Assembly: GCA_947172415.1 (NCBI GenBank)
Contig: OX359191.1
Coordinates: 8,107,130 to 8,171,129 of the forward strand
DNA: 64,000 nucleotides
Source of the DNA: Chondrosia reniformis
Lineage: Eukaryota; Porifera; Demospongiae; Chondrillida; Chondrillidae
Direction of reading: 5' to 3'
Below are positions 33,001 to 48,000 of this stretch, one piece after another. The notes below the pieces were generated by a model that did no database searches, was not told the DNA's origin, and was given only the letters and a program-made list of their open reading frames with translations. Position numbers and translations under genes: made by a program. Positions within the stretch are counted from its first letter, which is position 1. The number at the start of each line of letters is the position of its first letter.

Positions 33001-36000
33001 GCCTCCTACCTCTCCCCATGGAGGTATCATGCAATCTGTGATCTGCTCTTCAGATCCATGGCACTGAATATCTCTCAACCAAATTCTAAGATCTGTAGCT
33101 TGTCCAAAAATGGCATTATGAACAGCCCTAGCTCCTTCTACAGGATATTCCAATTGCCTAGCAACAGATAGGGTAAACCAGTTAGACTTGTATATACAAT
33201 CATCAGTAGTAATTCAACTGGGTAATCAAGGTACCAGCTTGTCAAAGAAACCAGTTGGTCTAGTATTACAAACAACGAATTCAAAAGACAACTCTTTGGT
33301 TCAATTTGTGACCCAACTGAAAAGAAACCAAAAAGAGTCCAAACATCGGCCATTTTGTGATATTATAATATTGTTTGGATGGAACATCTTTCAACTAGTT
33401 GAGCACCAAAAAAACATTTTTGGTATTTCTTTTGATCTCGAGGGTCTTAATCACTGACTGATGGATTGGGTCTCTAGTTGTTCCTGTTGAAGATCACGAA
33501 ATTGAAATGGGCTAAGGTGTCTATAAAGATATTCATGCAATATTACCCACTATCCATTTAGTAACCATTATATAGACACCAATTTTTTAACTCTTACCTT
33601 TTAACCTTCTACGTAACTATTTTCCCCATATATGTATGCATATTACTGTATCAATGCTGGTAGTATGGTCTGGTAGCACTGGTGAAGGCCCACTCCCAGC
33701 CAGCTAGGTTGTGCACCTGCATCTGGGTGGACGGCCTGGTAGCCTTGTAAGTGGTGAAGGCTTATAGGCGCCTATGTGCAGCCATGTACTGGTTGGCATC
33801 TTTTTGTTTGCTTTTTGTATGCCTTGGGCACATTAATAATAATAATTATGATAACATACGTATGCACTATACATAAATATAAAATGTATGATATTTGTTG
33901 TGTGCAAACATGGTAAGTACAACATACCTGCAGATGACTTGGGCATCAACATCATCAAAGAAGATATCACAGATGCTGCCCCATTCCATTCTGTGAAATA
34001 TTTCCACTCTGCCTTCTCCCTCCACTCTACCATTTACAAGGCGAACAGCTCCTTCACCAAGTGTAGCTAAGACAAAATATAACAAAAGCATAACACACAC
34101 TGACATAAATAAATATTCAGCATATAAATGCTACTAACTAAAAATCAAAGACTATCGACTTATGAATCAAGTACAACGATGTATCTTTTAGTTGTGGCAA
34201 ATAACTAACTTTCACAGATGACTCCAGCATCCCTATTGTGAGTGTCACATCCTGTACTCAGGAAATTACTACCCCATCCAGGAAAATGGCAGTCCACTAG
34301 TCTCTCTTCATCACCACTGCAAACAGTATCACTCAGCCAAACAGGTCCACTGCCGGGGCCAAAGTTTGATCCAGTAGTCGGGGTAGATACACCTAATGAA
34401 AAATTGAACAATTATTTATATATTAATTACATATATATAAAGTGGAAAATAATTACCAATTACACACAGAAGGCCCATTCAACTATAGTGACAATACAAA
34501 GCTATTTTCTAACTAGTTTCACAAATTGCAGGTTACTTTGCTTATAATGTATCTGATTAACTTGCCCCTTAACTCTCAATTCAAGCCATTTCACTGCAAT
34601 TGCATTACTCTTACAAGTCATCTCTCATTCAAAATGTATAGGATTCGCACGTTACAAATATGTAAATTAAATAAAATAAAAATGAAGTGTCATCAATAGT
34701 ATCAGTATAGTTTGAATATTCCCGGTCACTCACAAACATTTTAGGAACAATCTCAATTGGTTTGATTTTGTAATTAATCGCTGCTGTACTATTCAAATAC
34801 TATGCATCAATTTTTACATTTCCTATACCTGGATAGCCAAGCTCATTGCAAACAACTTCTGCATCTTGTACACTCCAACCAGAGTCACAGATTGTTCCCC
34901 AAGTTTCATCATAGAAGATTTCAACACGACCTTCTGTAGGCAGAAGTCCTCCCACTAGTCTGACACTCAGAGGTGCAAGGTTAGGTGGCAGCACATGGGG
35001 GGAGTAGCAGGACACACCTACATCCTCACCATGGAAACAGTTATGGTTGTTCCATCCGAGGAAAAAACACTGCCACAGTTCTTCCTCGTGCCCTTGACAA
35101 TCAAGATTATCCATCAAAATTGACCCAGTTCCAGCACCAAAATAAGCATTGTAGTAAAAGGCAGTAGAGCGATCAAATCCTAGAGATCGGCAAATAACAT
35201 CAGCATCTTGAAGAGTAAAGAAGTCATCACACACAGTTCCCCACTCTCCACCAAAGAACACTTCCACTCGTCCTTCATGGGAGCCAGTACCATCAACCAG
35301 TCTGATGTCAAAGTCTTGCAGTACATTGGCTGTAAAGCATTAGAAACAGACAATGAATTTGATAACTGTATACAATATATGTTATAAATTATTATCTTTG
35401 GGTTCATGGATTACAGTATTGAGATTCCCTTGTTACTCTCTTAGCAGATATATACTGTATTATAAGTACAGTATAGATACATAAACTCACTAGAGTTACA
35501 CTTTACTGCAACATCTAAACTGTGAGTGGCATATGTGCTTCCTAAGCCAGGATGAGCACATAACCCAATGTTGGCTTCATCACCAGTGCATTCAATATCA
35601 TCCAGCCACACTGGTATAAAAGATACATCAGCTGGCAGATCAAATGGTGAGAAATAAATGTTCTCAGCAAAGAGGTTTAGTTGTCTACAAACTACTTCAG
35701 CATCCAGGAGATCAAAGTCAACTATGCTGACAGTTCCCCATTGTTCATTATAAAGGATCTCAAGGCGACCGTCTATGTTATTCAAAGTAGGATCATCAGT
35801 ATTGACCAGGCGAACTTGGAGATTCAGGACACCAGGAACAACAGCTGATTCTGTGATAGAGCAGGAAACAAACCTCATAAACAACAACACACAACAAACT
35901 CAAACAGTCATAGACCCATAAACAACAACACACAACAAACTCAAACAGTCATAGACCCATAAACAACAACATACAACAAACTCATACAGTCATAGACCCA

Positions 36001-39000
36001 TAAACAACAACACACAACAAACTCAAACAGTCATAGACCCATAAACAACAACATACAACAAACTCAAACAGTCATAGACCCATAAACAACAACATACAAC
36101 AAACCCAAACAGTCATAGACCCATAAACAACAACATACAACAAACTCAAACAGTCATAGACCCATAAACAACAACATACAACAAACTCAAACAGTCATAG
36201 ACCCATAAACAACAACATACAACAAACTCAAACAGTCATAGACCCATAAACAACAACATACAACAAACTCAAACAGTCATAGACCCATAAACAACAACAT
36301 ACAACAAACTCAAACAGTCATAGACCCATAAACAACAACATACAACAAACTCATACAGTCATAACTCAGAGAGACAATTTCACTATTAGACATATTATCA
36401 AATTCTTGGAAGATTTTCTTAATTGATGACATTATAGTTATATACGTAGATGACTTTAGCATATTGCTAAAATTACATATACATACCTGAGCACTCTACT
36501 CCAGCATCATAAGAGTGATCACACAATATTGTGCTAACTTGTCCAAAACCTCTACTAGGACATTCGTGGAGGTTACTCTCATCTCCTCCACAAGCTACAT
36601 ATTCCAACCAAATACGTCCAACACCATTTGGTACATCTGAACTATGGAGAGGTCTGACGGCACGGGCAAAACCAAGCTGTCTACAGACCACCTCTGCATC
36701 ATTCCTGTCCCACTCCCAATCACACACTGTACCCCATTCTCCGCTGAAATAAACTTCAACTCTACCATTTGTGTTAGAAGTTCCATCAACGAGTCGGACA
36801 TGGTAATTCTCAGCATCTGTATAGGGCATAGGAACAAATGATTAGGGAACTGTACATTAAATATGTACTGTAAAATACACCAAATAACTAATCTATTTAC
36901 GCACATATGTAGCATCAGTGGTAGTACAACCATACCAGTTCAATACTGAATACCTTAATATACGTACGTATATAGCATAATAAAATGACCATACACATAT
37001 AAACAAGTAATTCGAGTAAAAAAACGCAGGGAGCGGCACACACTTGAATTACTTTGCTATTTTGCTGGGTTTACACGTATACACTCGTAATTTTAACAAT
37101 TCTGACCCTTAAATATCTTCACAATTATAAAGAACAGCAGAAAATAGAAATAAACTTATCATGAACTATACTATAATATACATATATATCAATCTATAAG
37201 ATTACACAACCAGAAGTAAAAATGAAAACAATATAAGCAGGCCCTAAAAACATCACAATGTTTACGTACGTACATATGTTACACCTTCAGTACACATGTT
37301 GTAATCAATTGGAAATGCCTACCATTGCATACAAGTCCAGCATCTTCTGTATGGTAACAATTTGATGTGTCTCGGTCATAGTCACAACCCTTAAAGTCAC
37401 CTTCCTCGCCTAAACAGTTCATATGTGTGAAATGAATTGGACCTTCTCCTATTCCGTGAGTTCTAGCATCTGTTGCTAAAGCTGCTCCCTGGAAATGTAG
37501 GTAATCACAGGCAACTTTGGCATCGTTAATGTCCCATCCATCATTGCAGACTGTACCCCAAGAACCATCAAGATAGACTTCAACACGCCCATCATGAATG
37601 TTTACACCATCTGACAATCTGATAGTAAAGTCTTCGGGGATCTTATCAACTGCAGATACAAATTTTGAGATTAAAGGTTAACAACAGCAGGTGCAACAAT
37701 ATCTGGAGGCATTAAACTGGGTAACAATGGAATAAATAGAGATTACCTATAACAAATTATATTTAGAATATTGATTCAGGTGTAATTCAATTCCATAACT
37801 TACCTGTACAAGAAACTCCGGCATCTTCAAAGGAGAAGCAGTTGTGGTTGTACCATCCATTATGTTCACATTGTGCTAGATTAGTCTCATTCCCCAAGCA
37901 TTCTAAATTATCAAGCCATATGACATCATCATTGCTACCAAATGCTGCAAATCCAAAGACATTATTGACTCCAGAATGGCCAAGCTGTCTACATATAACT
38001 TCTCCGTCTTCAATACCAAATCCATCATCACATATGGAGCCCCATTTACCACCAAAGTTTACTTCCACTCTTCCCTCTCCTTCTCTTGTTCCCTCAACCA
38101 ATCTAACATCAACAGGTTTCTTGGCTATGCACACAAAAAATCAAACATACGTAACTGTATGTATAAATATACACAGTGCTAGTATTTCTAAAGCACTAAA
38201 AATATTCAAATGGCTCCTAGGAGGGTCATATGGGTGCTAATATTGATAATAATCAAGAGAGTACATATAAGTAGATTCAATTGAGCATTATACTATACTG
38301 TACTTGTATGATGATGATTGGATCTAGCCAATTAACATGTAAACTAGTGAGCAGGGTATGAGAAATGACATGCCTTAGTCCTCTAATAATGTGACCTTAA
38401 GATATCCCTATAAGTTTCATGCATTGCAATAAATAACTCCACACTATTCTACGCTATCCGGCCATTTATTGAACATGTCATCAATGTGACATCATTAATG
38501 AAAGTATACACTACGTACTAAAACTTAGTCATTTTTAGTGTAGGTTTCAGGGTCACTGAGGAAGGGTGAAATTCCCTGAAACAGCTGTCTGACCAAGTGA
38601 ACTACATATAGTACGAGGGCAATTTGTAATTACCTTCACATGTGACTGCAATGTCTTCAGTGTGAGTGCAGTCATGGAAACCCCAGCCATTGTGGTTACA
38701 CTGGTTCAAGTTCTCTTCATCACCAGTACAAGTTAGAGTATCAAGCCAAATAGGTTCATGGTCTTGGCCAGGGCCAAAGGGCTGGTCAGCAAAAAAGAAA
38801 AATCCACTTTGTATCAGCAGGTCTGTTTGTTCCGGATCAGTTATCCCAAGTTGTCTACAAACTACATCTGCAACTCCTACAGTAATGAAGTCATCACAGA
38901 TGGTACCCCAGGCTCCATTGTAGAAAACTTGAACTCGACCAGTGAGGTTTGTACCAGATGAACTACCAACAAGACGAACGGTGTAATCATCAACGTCAGG

Positions 39001-42000
39001 AACATTTTCAGCTAAAAATTAAAGAAATTGATAAAAAAAATAATATGTCTACAGTCAACTTTAAAAGTTAAACTCAAGTGATTGGACCGACATTAATAAG
39101 TGGTGCCAAATCCTGCCATGCTGCATAAAGACTTACGTCTACACAACACTCCTGCTGCTTCTGTGAAAAAGCAATTGTGTATGCCAGTTCCAGGGTGGGG
39201 GCAATCTATCAGTTCGTCCTCATCACCAGTACATGCCAAGTCATCTAAGTGTACTGGTCCGATTCCGAATCCAAAATAACCTCCCAATACGGCTTGCAGA
39301 GCTCCTGTGTATCCTAGTTGTCTGCAAACCACCTGAGCCTCCTCAAATCCCCAGAAATCATCACACACATAGCCCCATTCTCCATTAAGGTAGATCTCCA
39401 CATTTCCTTGAGTTTCCAATGCTCCACCAATCAGACGAATTTCTCCTTCTTCTATAGCTTCAGCTATTGGTCAATTTAAATGTGTTACATTAAAGCATAT
39501 TCAATTATACGTAGGAAACTGGATAAAGTAAATATTCTACATTTAATACTATCAATTGTACTCTATATAATTCAAGGCATACAGCAAACATTAAGGAATA
39601 GAACTACTAGAGAAAACCAAGTAGTGTGCTTGTTTAATGAAAAATATTCTTACGTCTGCAGACAATTCCTACATCAAGCTGATGGTCATTGCCACAGAAA
39701 CCAGTCCTAAACCAATCACAATCTGTTATCTGTTCTTCTTCACCAGTAGTGCAAAACAGATCATCAATATGAACAGGAGTAGAGTCTAAATATAGGACAA
39801 AAGATAATTAACTATAAACATTTATTCCTTCAAGCTTAGCTTGTAATAAATGTATAGCTACTGTAACGCCTCCAAATAAACTTGCAAATTTACTAATGAG
39901 CTCAATCTCTGAGATATTTATTGAAGTACAAATCAACAGGGTTCACAAACACATTTGACAGAAAAGAATAATGCAAAACTGCAACTTTATCAAAGGTGTA
40001 TGCATATACCATTATCAAAAACAAGTCTTTATTCTAGTACTGATCTGAATTAATATGTTTTGCTAACTTGATGCAGGTCTGAAATTCTGTAGTCCTACAA
40101 ACTCCCAGCCAAGGTGCCTACAAACTACACGACCTTCATAAAATCCAGAAAAGCCAAAGGCTGAACAAATGGTACCCCATTTGCCATCAACATAAACTTC
40201 AATCCTGCCTTCATACTGGCTCTCACCATCAACAAGACGAATACCAACCAATGAATCTGAAGTATCGGGAATAAAAAGCATTTTACACTTATGACTTATG
40301 TATACATAGACATGCACTTAGAATAGCTATTGTCAATCTCACCATTGCATACTACTCCAACATCTTCAAAATGCTCGCAATTGTGCGCTCCTTGACCAAG
40401 ATGGGCGCAGTCTTCAATGGCTTCCTCTACTCCTCTACATCTAACATTGTCGTACCAAATTGGTACGGAATCATCGGCATTGCCAAATCTAGCCAAGGTA
40501 GTAGCTACATCAAAGAAACCAAGTTCTCTGCACACTACTCTGGCTTCCTCTTCTCCCCACCCATCATCACATATGGTACCCCAGATCCCATTACGCAACA
40601 GTTCAACACGGCCTGAATGGTCATTGTCACCATCAGCCAATCTGATTGGGAAAATTGTATCATCTGAAAAAAAGAGAAAAAAGAGAAAAAAATGAATAAA
40701 ACCATATTGCTTTAGCAATAGTGTACAACAATTCTTAGATTTTTAATAAACAGAATGCTCGCTTTAGTACACAAGTGAGTTATTGAAGTTGTGAAATGAC
40801 TTACCACTGCAGTACAGTCTAACAGCTTCAAAGGCAAAACCAAAAAAGCCGAAACAGTTATGATTTCCAAAGCCATCATGTTGACACTCGCTTATAGTTG
40901 ATTCATTTCCACGGCATTCTACCTCATCCAATAAATATAGATTATTACTGGCAAAATTTGAACTCGTTATGTTTACAGCCCTGGCATGTCCCAACTGACG
41001 GCAAGCAACATCTCCCGAGGCATACTCAAATCCATCATCACATACCAGACCCCATTGTCCATTGTAGTACACTTCCAGAATACCAGAAAAGTCATCTCCA
41101 CCAACTAAACGTATTGAGCCATTTCTCTCCCCACAGAGCAAACCTACATCATTCATGTGTGTACAACTGCCAACTTCACCCCATTCACCAATTGTACAGT
41201 CTGCTAAGTCTGGTTCATTGCCTTCACACTTAATGTTGGACAGCCAAACAGGACCACTTCCTTCACCAAATTCAGACCCAATGTAGACCTGCAACACATC
41301 ATGATATCCCAGTTGTTGGCAAGCAATCCTACCATCTACAGGATCAAAGCCCTCTGAACACACGCTTCCCCATACACCAGCATGAAAAATCTCCAAACGG
41401 CCACTCCTAAATTCACCCCCTGCAAGTCTTAGTTCTTTCTCAGCATCAGTGGCTAAAAATTTAACAAAATTAATCACAATTAATGATTTATCAGCATTTA
41501 GTAATGAAATCTTTAAAAAATACTAGCAATTCAATTAAATATTTAATATTATACATTTGTACTGTATAGGCATAGAGTCGTGATTAAAAAACTTACGAGA
41601 GCATCTTAAATGATATTCATCATTTACAGAACAAGTATCATTATAATCAATGGTATAGTCACAATCCTGAATAAAATCTTCATCACCAAAGCAAAACAAG
41701 TTCCGCAACCAAACTCGTTCATCTGGCGGTTGTGCTCCAAAGTGGACACTGTATGTGGAGATTGGTGATCCATACCCTAGCTGGCGACAGATCACTTCAC
41801 CCTCAAAACTGTCAAAAAGGAAGTCATCACATATTCCACCCCATTCTCCTTCAAAATACACTTCAACTCTTCCTTCATATTCATGATCACCATCAGCCAA
41901 ACGGAGCGGAAACTTCTGCTCAAAAGCTGTGAAAAAACAAGACAGAGTTTAAAAATTTGAATAAATCTTTCAATTAATATTGTAGCCATTTAGTCTCAAG

Positions 42001-45000
42001 TTAAGTATGCCTATAAAATGGACATTGACATTGAACAATTAAGATACTGCAGAAGTTACCTCCACACTCCACTCCAGCAACCTCAAAAGAAAAGCAGTCA
42101 TGAATGCCAACACCGTTATGAGGGCACTCAAGCAGTGAACTTTCATTTCCAATGCATTCCAGATCATCGAGTTGGACACTCCCAATTCCATTTCCAAAAA
42201 AGCCAAATGTTGTAATTCTTCTAACATCACTATAACCAAGTTGTCTGCATACAACCAAAGCATCATTTCTGTCCCATCCATCATCACATACAAAGCCCCA
42301 TTTTCCTTCAGCATACACCTCAACATTTCCTTCATTTTCAGTTAATCCACCAATTAACCGGACTGCTCCCTCTTCAATGAATTCAGCTAACATAAAGAAA
42401 TTAAGAATCTGGTAATTGAAGCAGCAGCAGCTTCTAATATATACATACTGCTATATCAATAAATAATAATTAAGCTTACGTTGACAAACAATCCCAACAT
42501 CATATTGATGGTCATTTCCACAAAAGCCATTAATATACCAATCACACTCTGATATAGTCTCTTCATCCCCAGTGAAACAAAACAGTGAATCAAGGTGGAT
42601 TGGGGTTGAATCTGTAATAAATATAAAAGTTTACAAAAAGTAAGCTTCATTAGAAGATAGAAAATTCATAATAAAAATCAACTGCAGCTGCTGATGAAAA
42701 TGTGTAATAATAGTAAATCCAGATATTAAAGATAAAGGTTTTCTTACCTGGAGCATGCCTGAAGCTCTGTAGCTTTACAAACTCCCATCCTAGGTGTCTA
42801 CAGACTACTCTGCCCTCAAAGAATCCATAAAATCCAAAATAGTCTGAACAAATGGTTCCCCATGATCCATTCAAATACACCTCAATTCTTCCCTCATATT
42901 GGCTTGAACCATCAACAAGGCGAATTGGTACTTTCCCAGTGTCTGTGATAATCAAAAGAGAGACAAATTGTGCACAATACAGTGTTTCTATAACATTAAG
43001 AGGTTTTCATGCATATGATAGAGATTCTTCAAAAGACTTTGTGCTGTAATTTCAAAAGTAATTGTACGTACACTATGGGTTGGCTGTATTATATACTTTA
43101 GTTGCAAAATTATTAAGTTAATTTATCAAATGCCAAATATGGAATAGAACTAAGGTCTGCCAAATATGGAAATATAAGCCTTTGTGTATTTTGAAGGCTT
43201 ATAATAATAACATTTTCGTAAGGCAGTACAGTATCCATCCATGCTTCTATTTAGACTGATACATTAATTAACTTCTTTGGTTATTCAGAACATTAAAGTT
43301 TACAGACGTTTAATTATTAATATTCTCAGTATATTCAGATCGACTACTCCAGACTCAAAAGTAGTTAAGATCGACTGTGTATACCCCTATCCCTTAAAAT
43401 AATCCTAGGGAGAACACTGGTATGGGATAAAGCAGTAGGGAAACCTTATTGTAAGATACAAAACAATTTTGCAACCTAATCAGACTCATACGTATATTAC
43501 TTACCATTACAAATGATTCCTACATCCTCAGTATGGGAGCAGTCATGATGACTGATGGGGTTAAAGCCACAATCTTCAATGGCCTCTTCGTCCCCTCTGC
43601 AAGATATACCATCAAGCCAAATTGGCTGTGATTCAGCTCCTGGTCCAAATTCATCAGTTAATTCAGTTGCTACTTCTTGGAACCCAAGTTCCCTACACGC
43701 CACCATTGCTTCAAGAGCTCCCCATCCATCATCACATACTGTACCCCACTCGCCATGGCGATTGATCTCAATACGTCCTGAATGATCATTAGGTCCATCC
43801 ACCAATCTGATTGGATAAACTTCTTCGTCTAAATAAGGAAAATGAATCTAACATGAAACAGTGCTTGGAGCAGATTATTTGTCCACAATATTAGAGTTTT
43901 TATGGATGTTAAAAGGCTGTGTAATCACTTTAACACAAATCTGGTTAACTGCCCTCCTAACATTGGCAATCTACTGAATGTAAGTATGTCTGATCGTTTT
44001 TTGTAACATATTTGGTATTCACCTGTGCATTCCAGGTATACTGCTTCATTAAAGCAATTATGATTTTCCCATCCATCGTGCAAGCATTGAAAAAGGTTGG
44101 TTTCATCTCCATTGCAACGAACATTATCAAGCAAATATTGATAACCACTGTCATCCACAGAACTAGTAATGTTGTATGCTCTTTGATGCCCTAGCTGACG
44201 ACAAGCTACATCCCCAGCAGGATAAGAGAAAAAGTCATCACACACCAACCCCCACTCTCCATTGTAGTAAATCTGAAGAATACCACTATAGTCGTTGTCA
44301 CCATCAACTAGACGAACTGTAGAGTCTCTATTGCCACATTGTATCCAAACATCATCATTATGGGTGCAATTTCCAACTTGTCCCCACTCATTGGCTGGGC
44401 AGTCAGCGAGATCCGCTTCCTGGCCAGTACAAGCCACCTCAGCTAGCCAAATTGGTCCAGCAGCAATGTCAGTATCAGTATAAAAGCTTATCAAGTCCCC
44501 ATACCCCAATTGGCGACACGCTACAGTGCCATCTTCAAATCCAAAGTTTTCCATACACACAGTTCCCCATGACCCACTGTGGGAAATTTCAAGACGCCCA
44601 CTCCTGAATCCTCCCTTTTCTAAGCGGAGCTCTTTCTCGACAGCCAAGGCTATTAAAACAATGAGGCAATAACGTTACTAACTAGCAATGTGCCAGACAT
44701 TCATGAAACACAGTGTGAGTCAAATGTCTATGAGAAAACAATATACGTGCCCTTCAGCATAAGCAATTTGAAGGTTTCAATATGCTTATACGTATGTATG
44801 TATGTATCTGTCCAGTGTGACAAATGGCCCAAACTTACGGGAACACCTCAAATGGTAGTCTCCAAAGAATGAAGTGCAAGCAGTGTCTATGTCATAATCA
44901 CACAAATTGATAGATAACTCATCTCCATTGAAGCAAAACAAATTGGTCAGCCACAGATTATGATTGTCAGGTTGTGGCCCAAAGAAGAGGAAACTGCTTA

Positions 45001-48000
45001 TGGCTGGTCCATAGCCAAGCTGTCGACAGACAACATTTCCCTCAAATCTATCTATGAGGAAGTCATCACATACTCCACCCCACCTTCCGTTCCAATAAAA
45101 CTGCACTATCCCTTCATATTCATGATCACCACCATATAACCGAAGTGGAATGTCAGCTGAACAATAGAAAAATGAGAAAAATAGTACTTTTGTAACAATT
45201 TAGCCAAATTTCTTTAAGCATTCTACAAGCATTATGGATGTACATTAATCCATTAAATATTTCTAAATAGATGAGACAATTAACTTCAAAGCAAGTTAAA
45301 TAAGATTGCTACTTACGTGTACATCGTACTCCAGCAGCCTCACTAGTGCCGCAGTTATGGGTACCAATTCCGTTGTGAGGGCAGTTAAACAGTGTAGCCT
45401 CAGTTCCTTCACAATGTAAATCATCCAGCTGAAAAACACCAGTAGCAAATCCAAATTCTCCTTGATCGGTAGCATTTGCTGGTCCAAAGAATCCAAGCTG
45501 TCTGCAGACCACTTCAGCCTCTTCATCTCCCCAAGAATCATCACACACGGCACCCCAAGCACGGTCAACATAGACTTCTACATTTCCTTCAAAGTCACCA
45601 GTTCCACCGACCAATCTTGTCTTAGCTATTCAAATGAAAACAAATAAAATGGATGCTGAGACAATAAAACAGTCTAACTACGTACATGTACATAAAGGAG
45701 TAAATATCTTACATTTTGTATGGTATAGACTAACTTACAAAATTATTGGTAGATTAACTTACGAGAGCAAACTACTCCAGCAGCACTGGAAACAGAACAA
45801 TCCTGATTGGTGGAGAATCTGTTATAATTACATTCAGTGAGGTTCCCTTCATAACCAAGGCATCTGACGTTATTCAACAGAAAACTAGTAGTAGAAGCTA
45901 CATCTCCAAATTCTGAATTAACTGTAGCTCTAGAAGCATCAGGGTATCCAAGCTGCCAACAAACCACAAAGGCATCATATTCTCCCCAATCATTGTCACA
46001 AACAAAGCCCCACTCTCCATCAAGGTAAATTTCGACATTTCCTTCACTTTGTATATCTCCACCAGACAAACGAACAGCACCATTCACAATCACCTCAGCT
46101 ACAAATAGAGTAAGATTTGTGTACGGGGTATTAGTATATACTTCTATGTCTTCAGTCATTGCACAGTCTCTAAATAACATTAAAATGTTCTCCATGTGAA
46201 ATGTATCAAATGTCTGAGCTGGGAACACAACTTACGTGTACATATGACTCCCGCTGCCTCAAAATTGAAGCAGTCATGTGATCCTATTCCACCATGTGAA
46301 CATTCCAGAAGATTCTCCTCAGAACCACCACAACCTACTTCATCTAAGTGAATAGTACCAACTCCATTTCCAAAGAATCCAGAAAGAGTAGCTTCAGCAT
46401 CTCCAGTTATTCCCAATTGATTGCACACGACCTGGGCATCCTGCTTTCCCCAGGCATCATCACACACAAAGCCCCAAGTTTCATTTACAAAAATCTCAAC
46501 ATTTCCTTCATATTCTGTTGTTCCACCCACCAAGCGAACATCACCTTCTTCAGGTGGAAGGTCTAGAGTAAATAAGTAAGTATGACTATATGCTAGAGTA
46601 CACCATAGATACCACACTCAATAAAAATATAATTCCTTAGGGAAAGTAAAAGCAATTGAAGCAATTGCAACAGTACCAACCATAACCAATGGCACACATT
46701 TCATTCTAACTCTCCACTCATCTTCCCTTTACTTCAGTGATTCCATATTAGGATATTTACTGTACAATTCAGACTTACCAGTGCACCTTACACCGGCAGG
46801 CTCAAAACTGAAACAATTATGGATTCCAATTCCATCATGTGGGCAGTCCAAAAGTGTAGCCTCTGTACCAGTACACTCTAAATCATCCAATTGAAAGTCC
46901 CCTGTTCCACTTCCAAATTCTCCGAATTGGGTAGCTTCTGCAGTGCCTTCGTAGCCAAGTTGGTTGCAGACCACTGTGGCCTCTTCGACCCCCCATAAAT
47001 CATCACACACCAAACCCCATTGACCACTTGCATATATTTCCACATTTCCTTCTGTCATAAGGGTCCCTCCTACCAAGCGAACCTCACCTTCTTCAACCAC
47101 TGTTTCTGCAACCCATAAAATCATTAAAAATGATTAACATTAGAATTATTATGCAACCCATGAAAATCATTAAAATGACCAACCTTAGAATTTATTTATT
47201 ACATAGTTTATAATTTAGTTAGATGGTACTTTTATTGTACCTGAGCAAATGACACCTGCGGCCTCAAAGCTGCCGCAGTTGTGATTTCCTATTCCATTGT
47301 GTTGACATCTTAAAAGTGATGTTTCATTTCCAAAACATGACAGGTCATCTAAGTGCAGTGTGCCTATTCCAAATCCAAATTCAGATTCAATAGTTGGCAA
47401 TGCTGTTCCAGTGTATCCAAACTGGTTGCAGACTACATCTGCCTCTTCTTGTCCCCAACTATCATCACACACATAGCCCCATTCACCATTGACATACACT
47501 TCAACATTTCCTCTAAATTCATCACTTCCGGCTCCTACCAAGCGAACAGCACCTAGAGGTGAATAAACAAATAATAACAGAATATCAAGAAATAAAGATC
47601 AAAATAGATATGTTAGCAATGGCATACATTTAGAAAATTCTATAAGGGGCACTGGGCACAGATGCCTTTTGGTGTATGAGGGATGTACGTATATAGACTG
47701 GCTGATTACCTATATAGTTACTATCAACTAGTATTTTGACTATACTCTATATTTGTATTTTGACATCATTCTTATTGAAGTACCAAAATTTTAAGAAAGG
47801 GGAAAAGATTCAAACTAGGGGTGATACCCCCTCCTGCTCTCCCCAAATACATCCCTTGTTAGATTAAGGGTTCTCTTAACATACGTATGTATCCCATCAG
47901 ATCAGTGGTACTATTCACTAAAAGTAAATTTGATGTCATAATTTAAGGAATATACAATAACAATAACACTAACGTTCACAAACTACTCCAGCAGCTTCGG

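Larger units (their letters stand above)
28589..39011 (-). other. SRCR receptor: domains 23 to 37
   Basis: Exons from N to C: 38634-39011 (23), 37804-38124 (24), 37323-37649 (25), 36487-36816 (26), 35491-35850 (27), 34829-35329 (28 plus first half of 29), 34210-34392 (second half of 29), 33928-34066 and 32961-33157 (30), 32477-32800 (31), 31953-32291 (32), 31384-31719 (33), 30491-30820 (34), 29953-30279 (35), 29530-29742 and 29007-29162 (36), 28589-28870 (37). Domain 23 has an insertion rich in Phe (GFFFFADQPFG). Domain 27 lacks two cysteines. Domain 30 is split by a phase-2 intron after VICR, unlike the phase-1 splits of 29 and 36. These domains are more varied than the N-terminal ones. Confidence 0.9.

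Noticed and set aside
33138-33457. Frames on both strands in the intron within SRCR domain 30.
   Set aside because: No domain, no start or splice context, and they lie inside an intron whose flanking exons join in phase.
35876-36365. Regular direct repeats that could suggest a CRISPR array.
   Set aside because: Units abut without unique spacers and the context is a eukaryotic intron. The same holds for 59372-59878 and 63471-63890.
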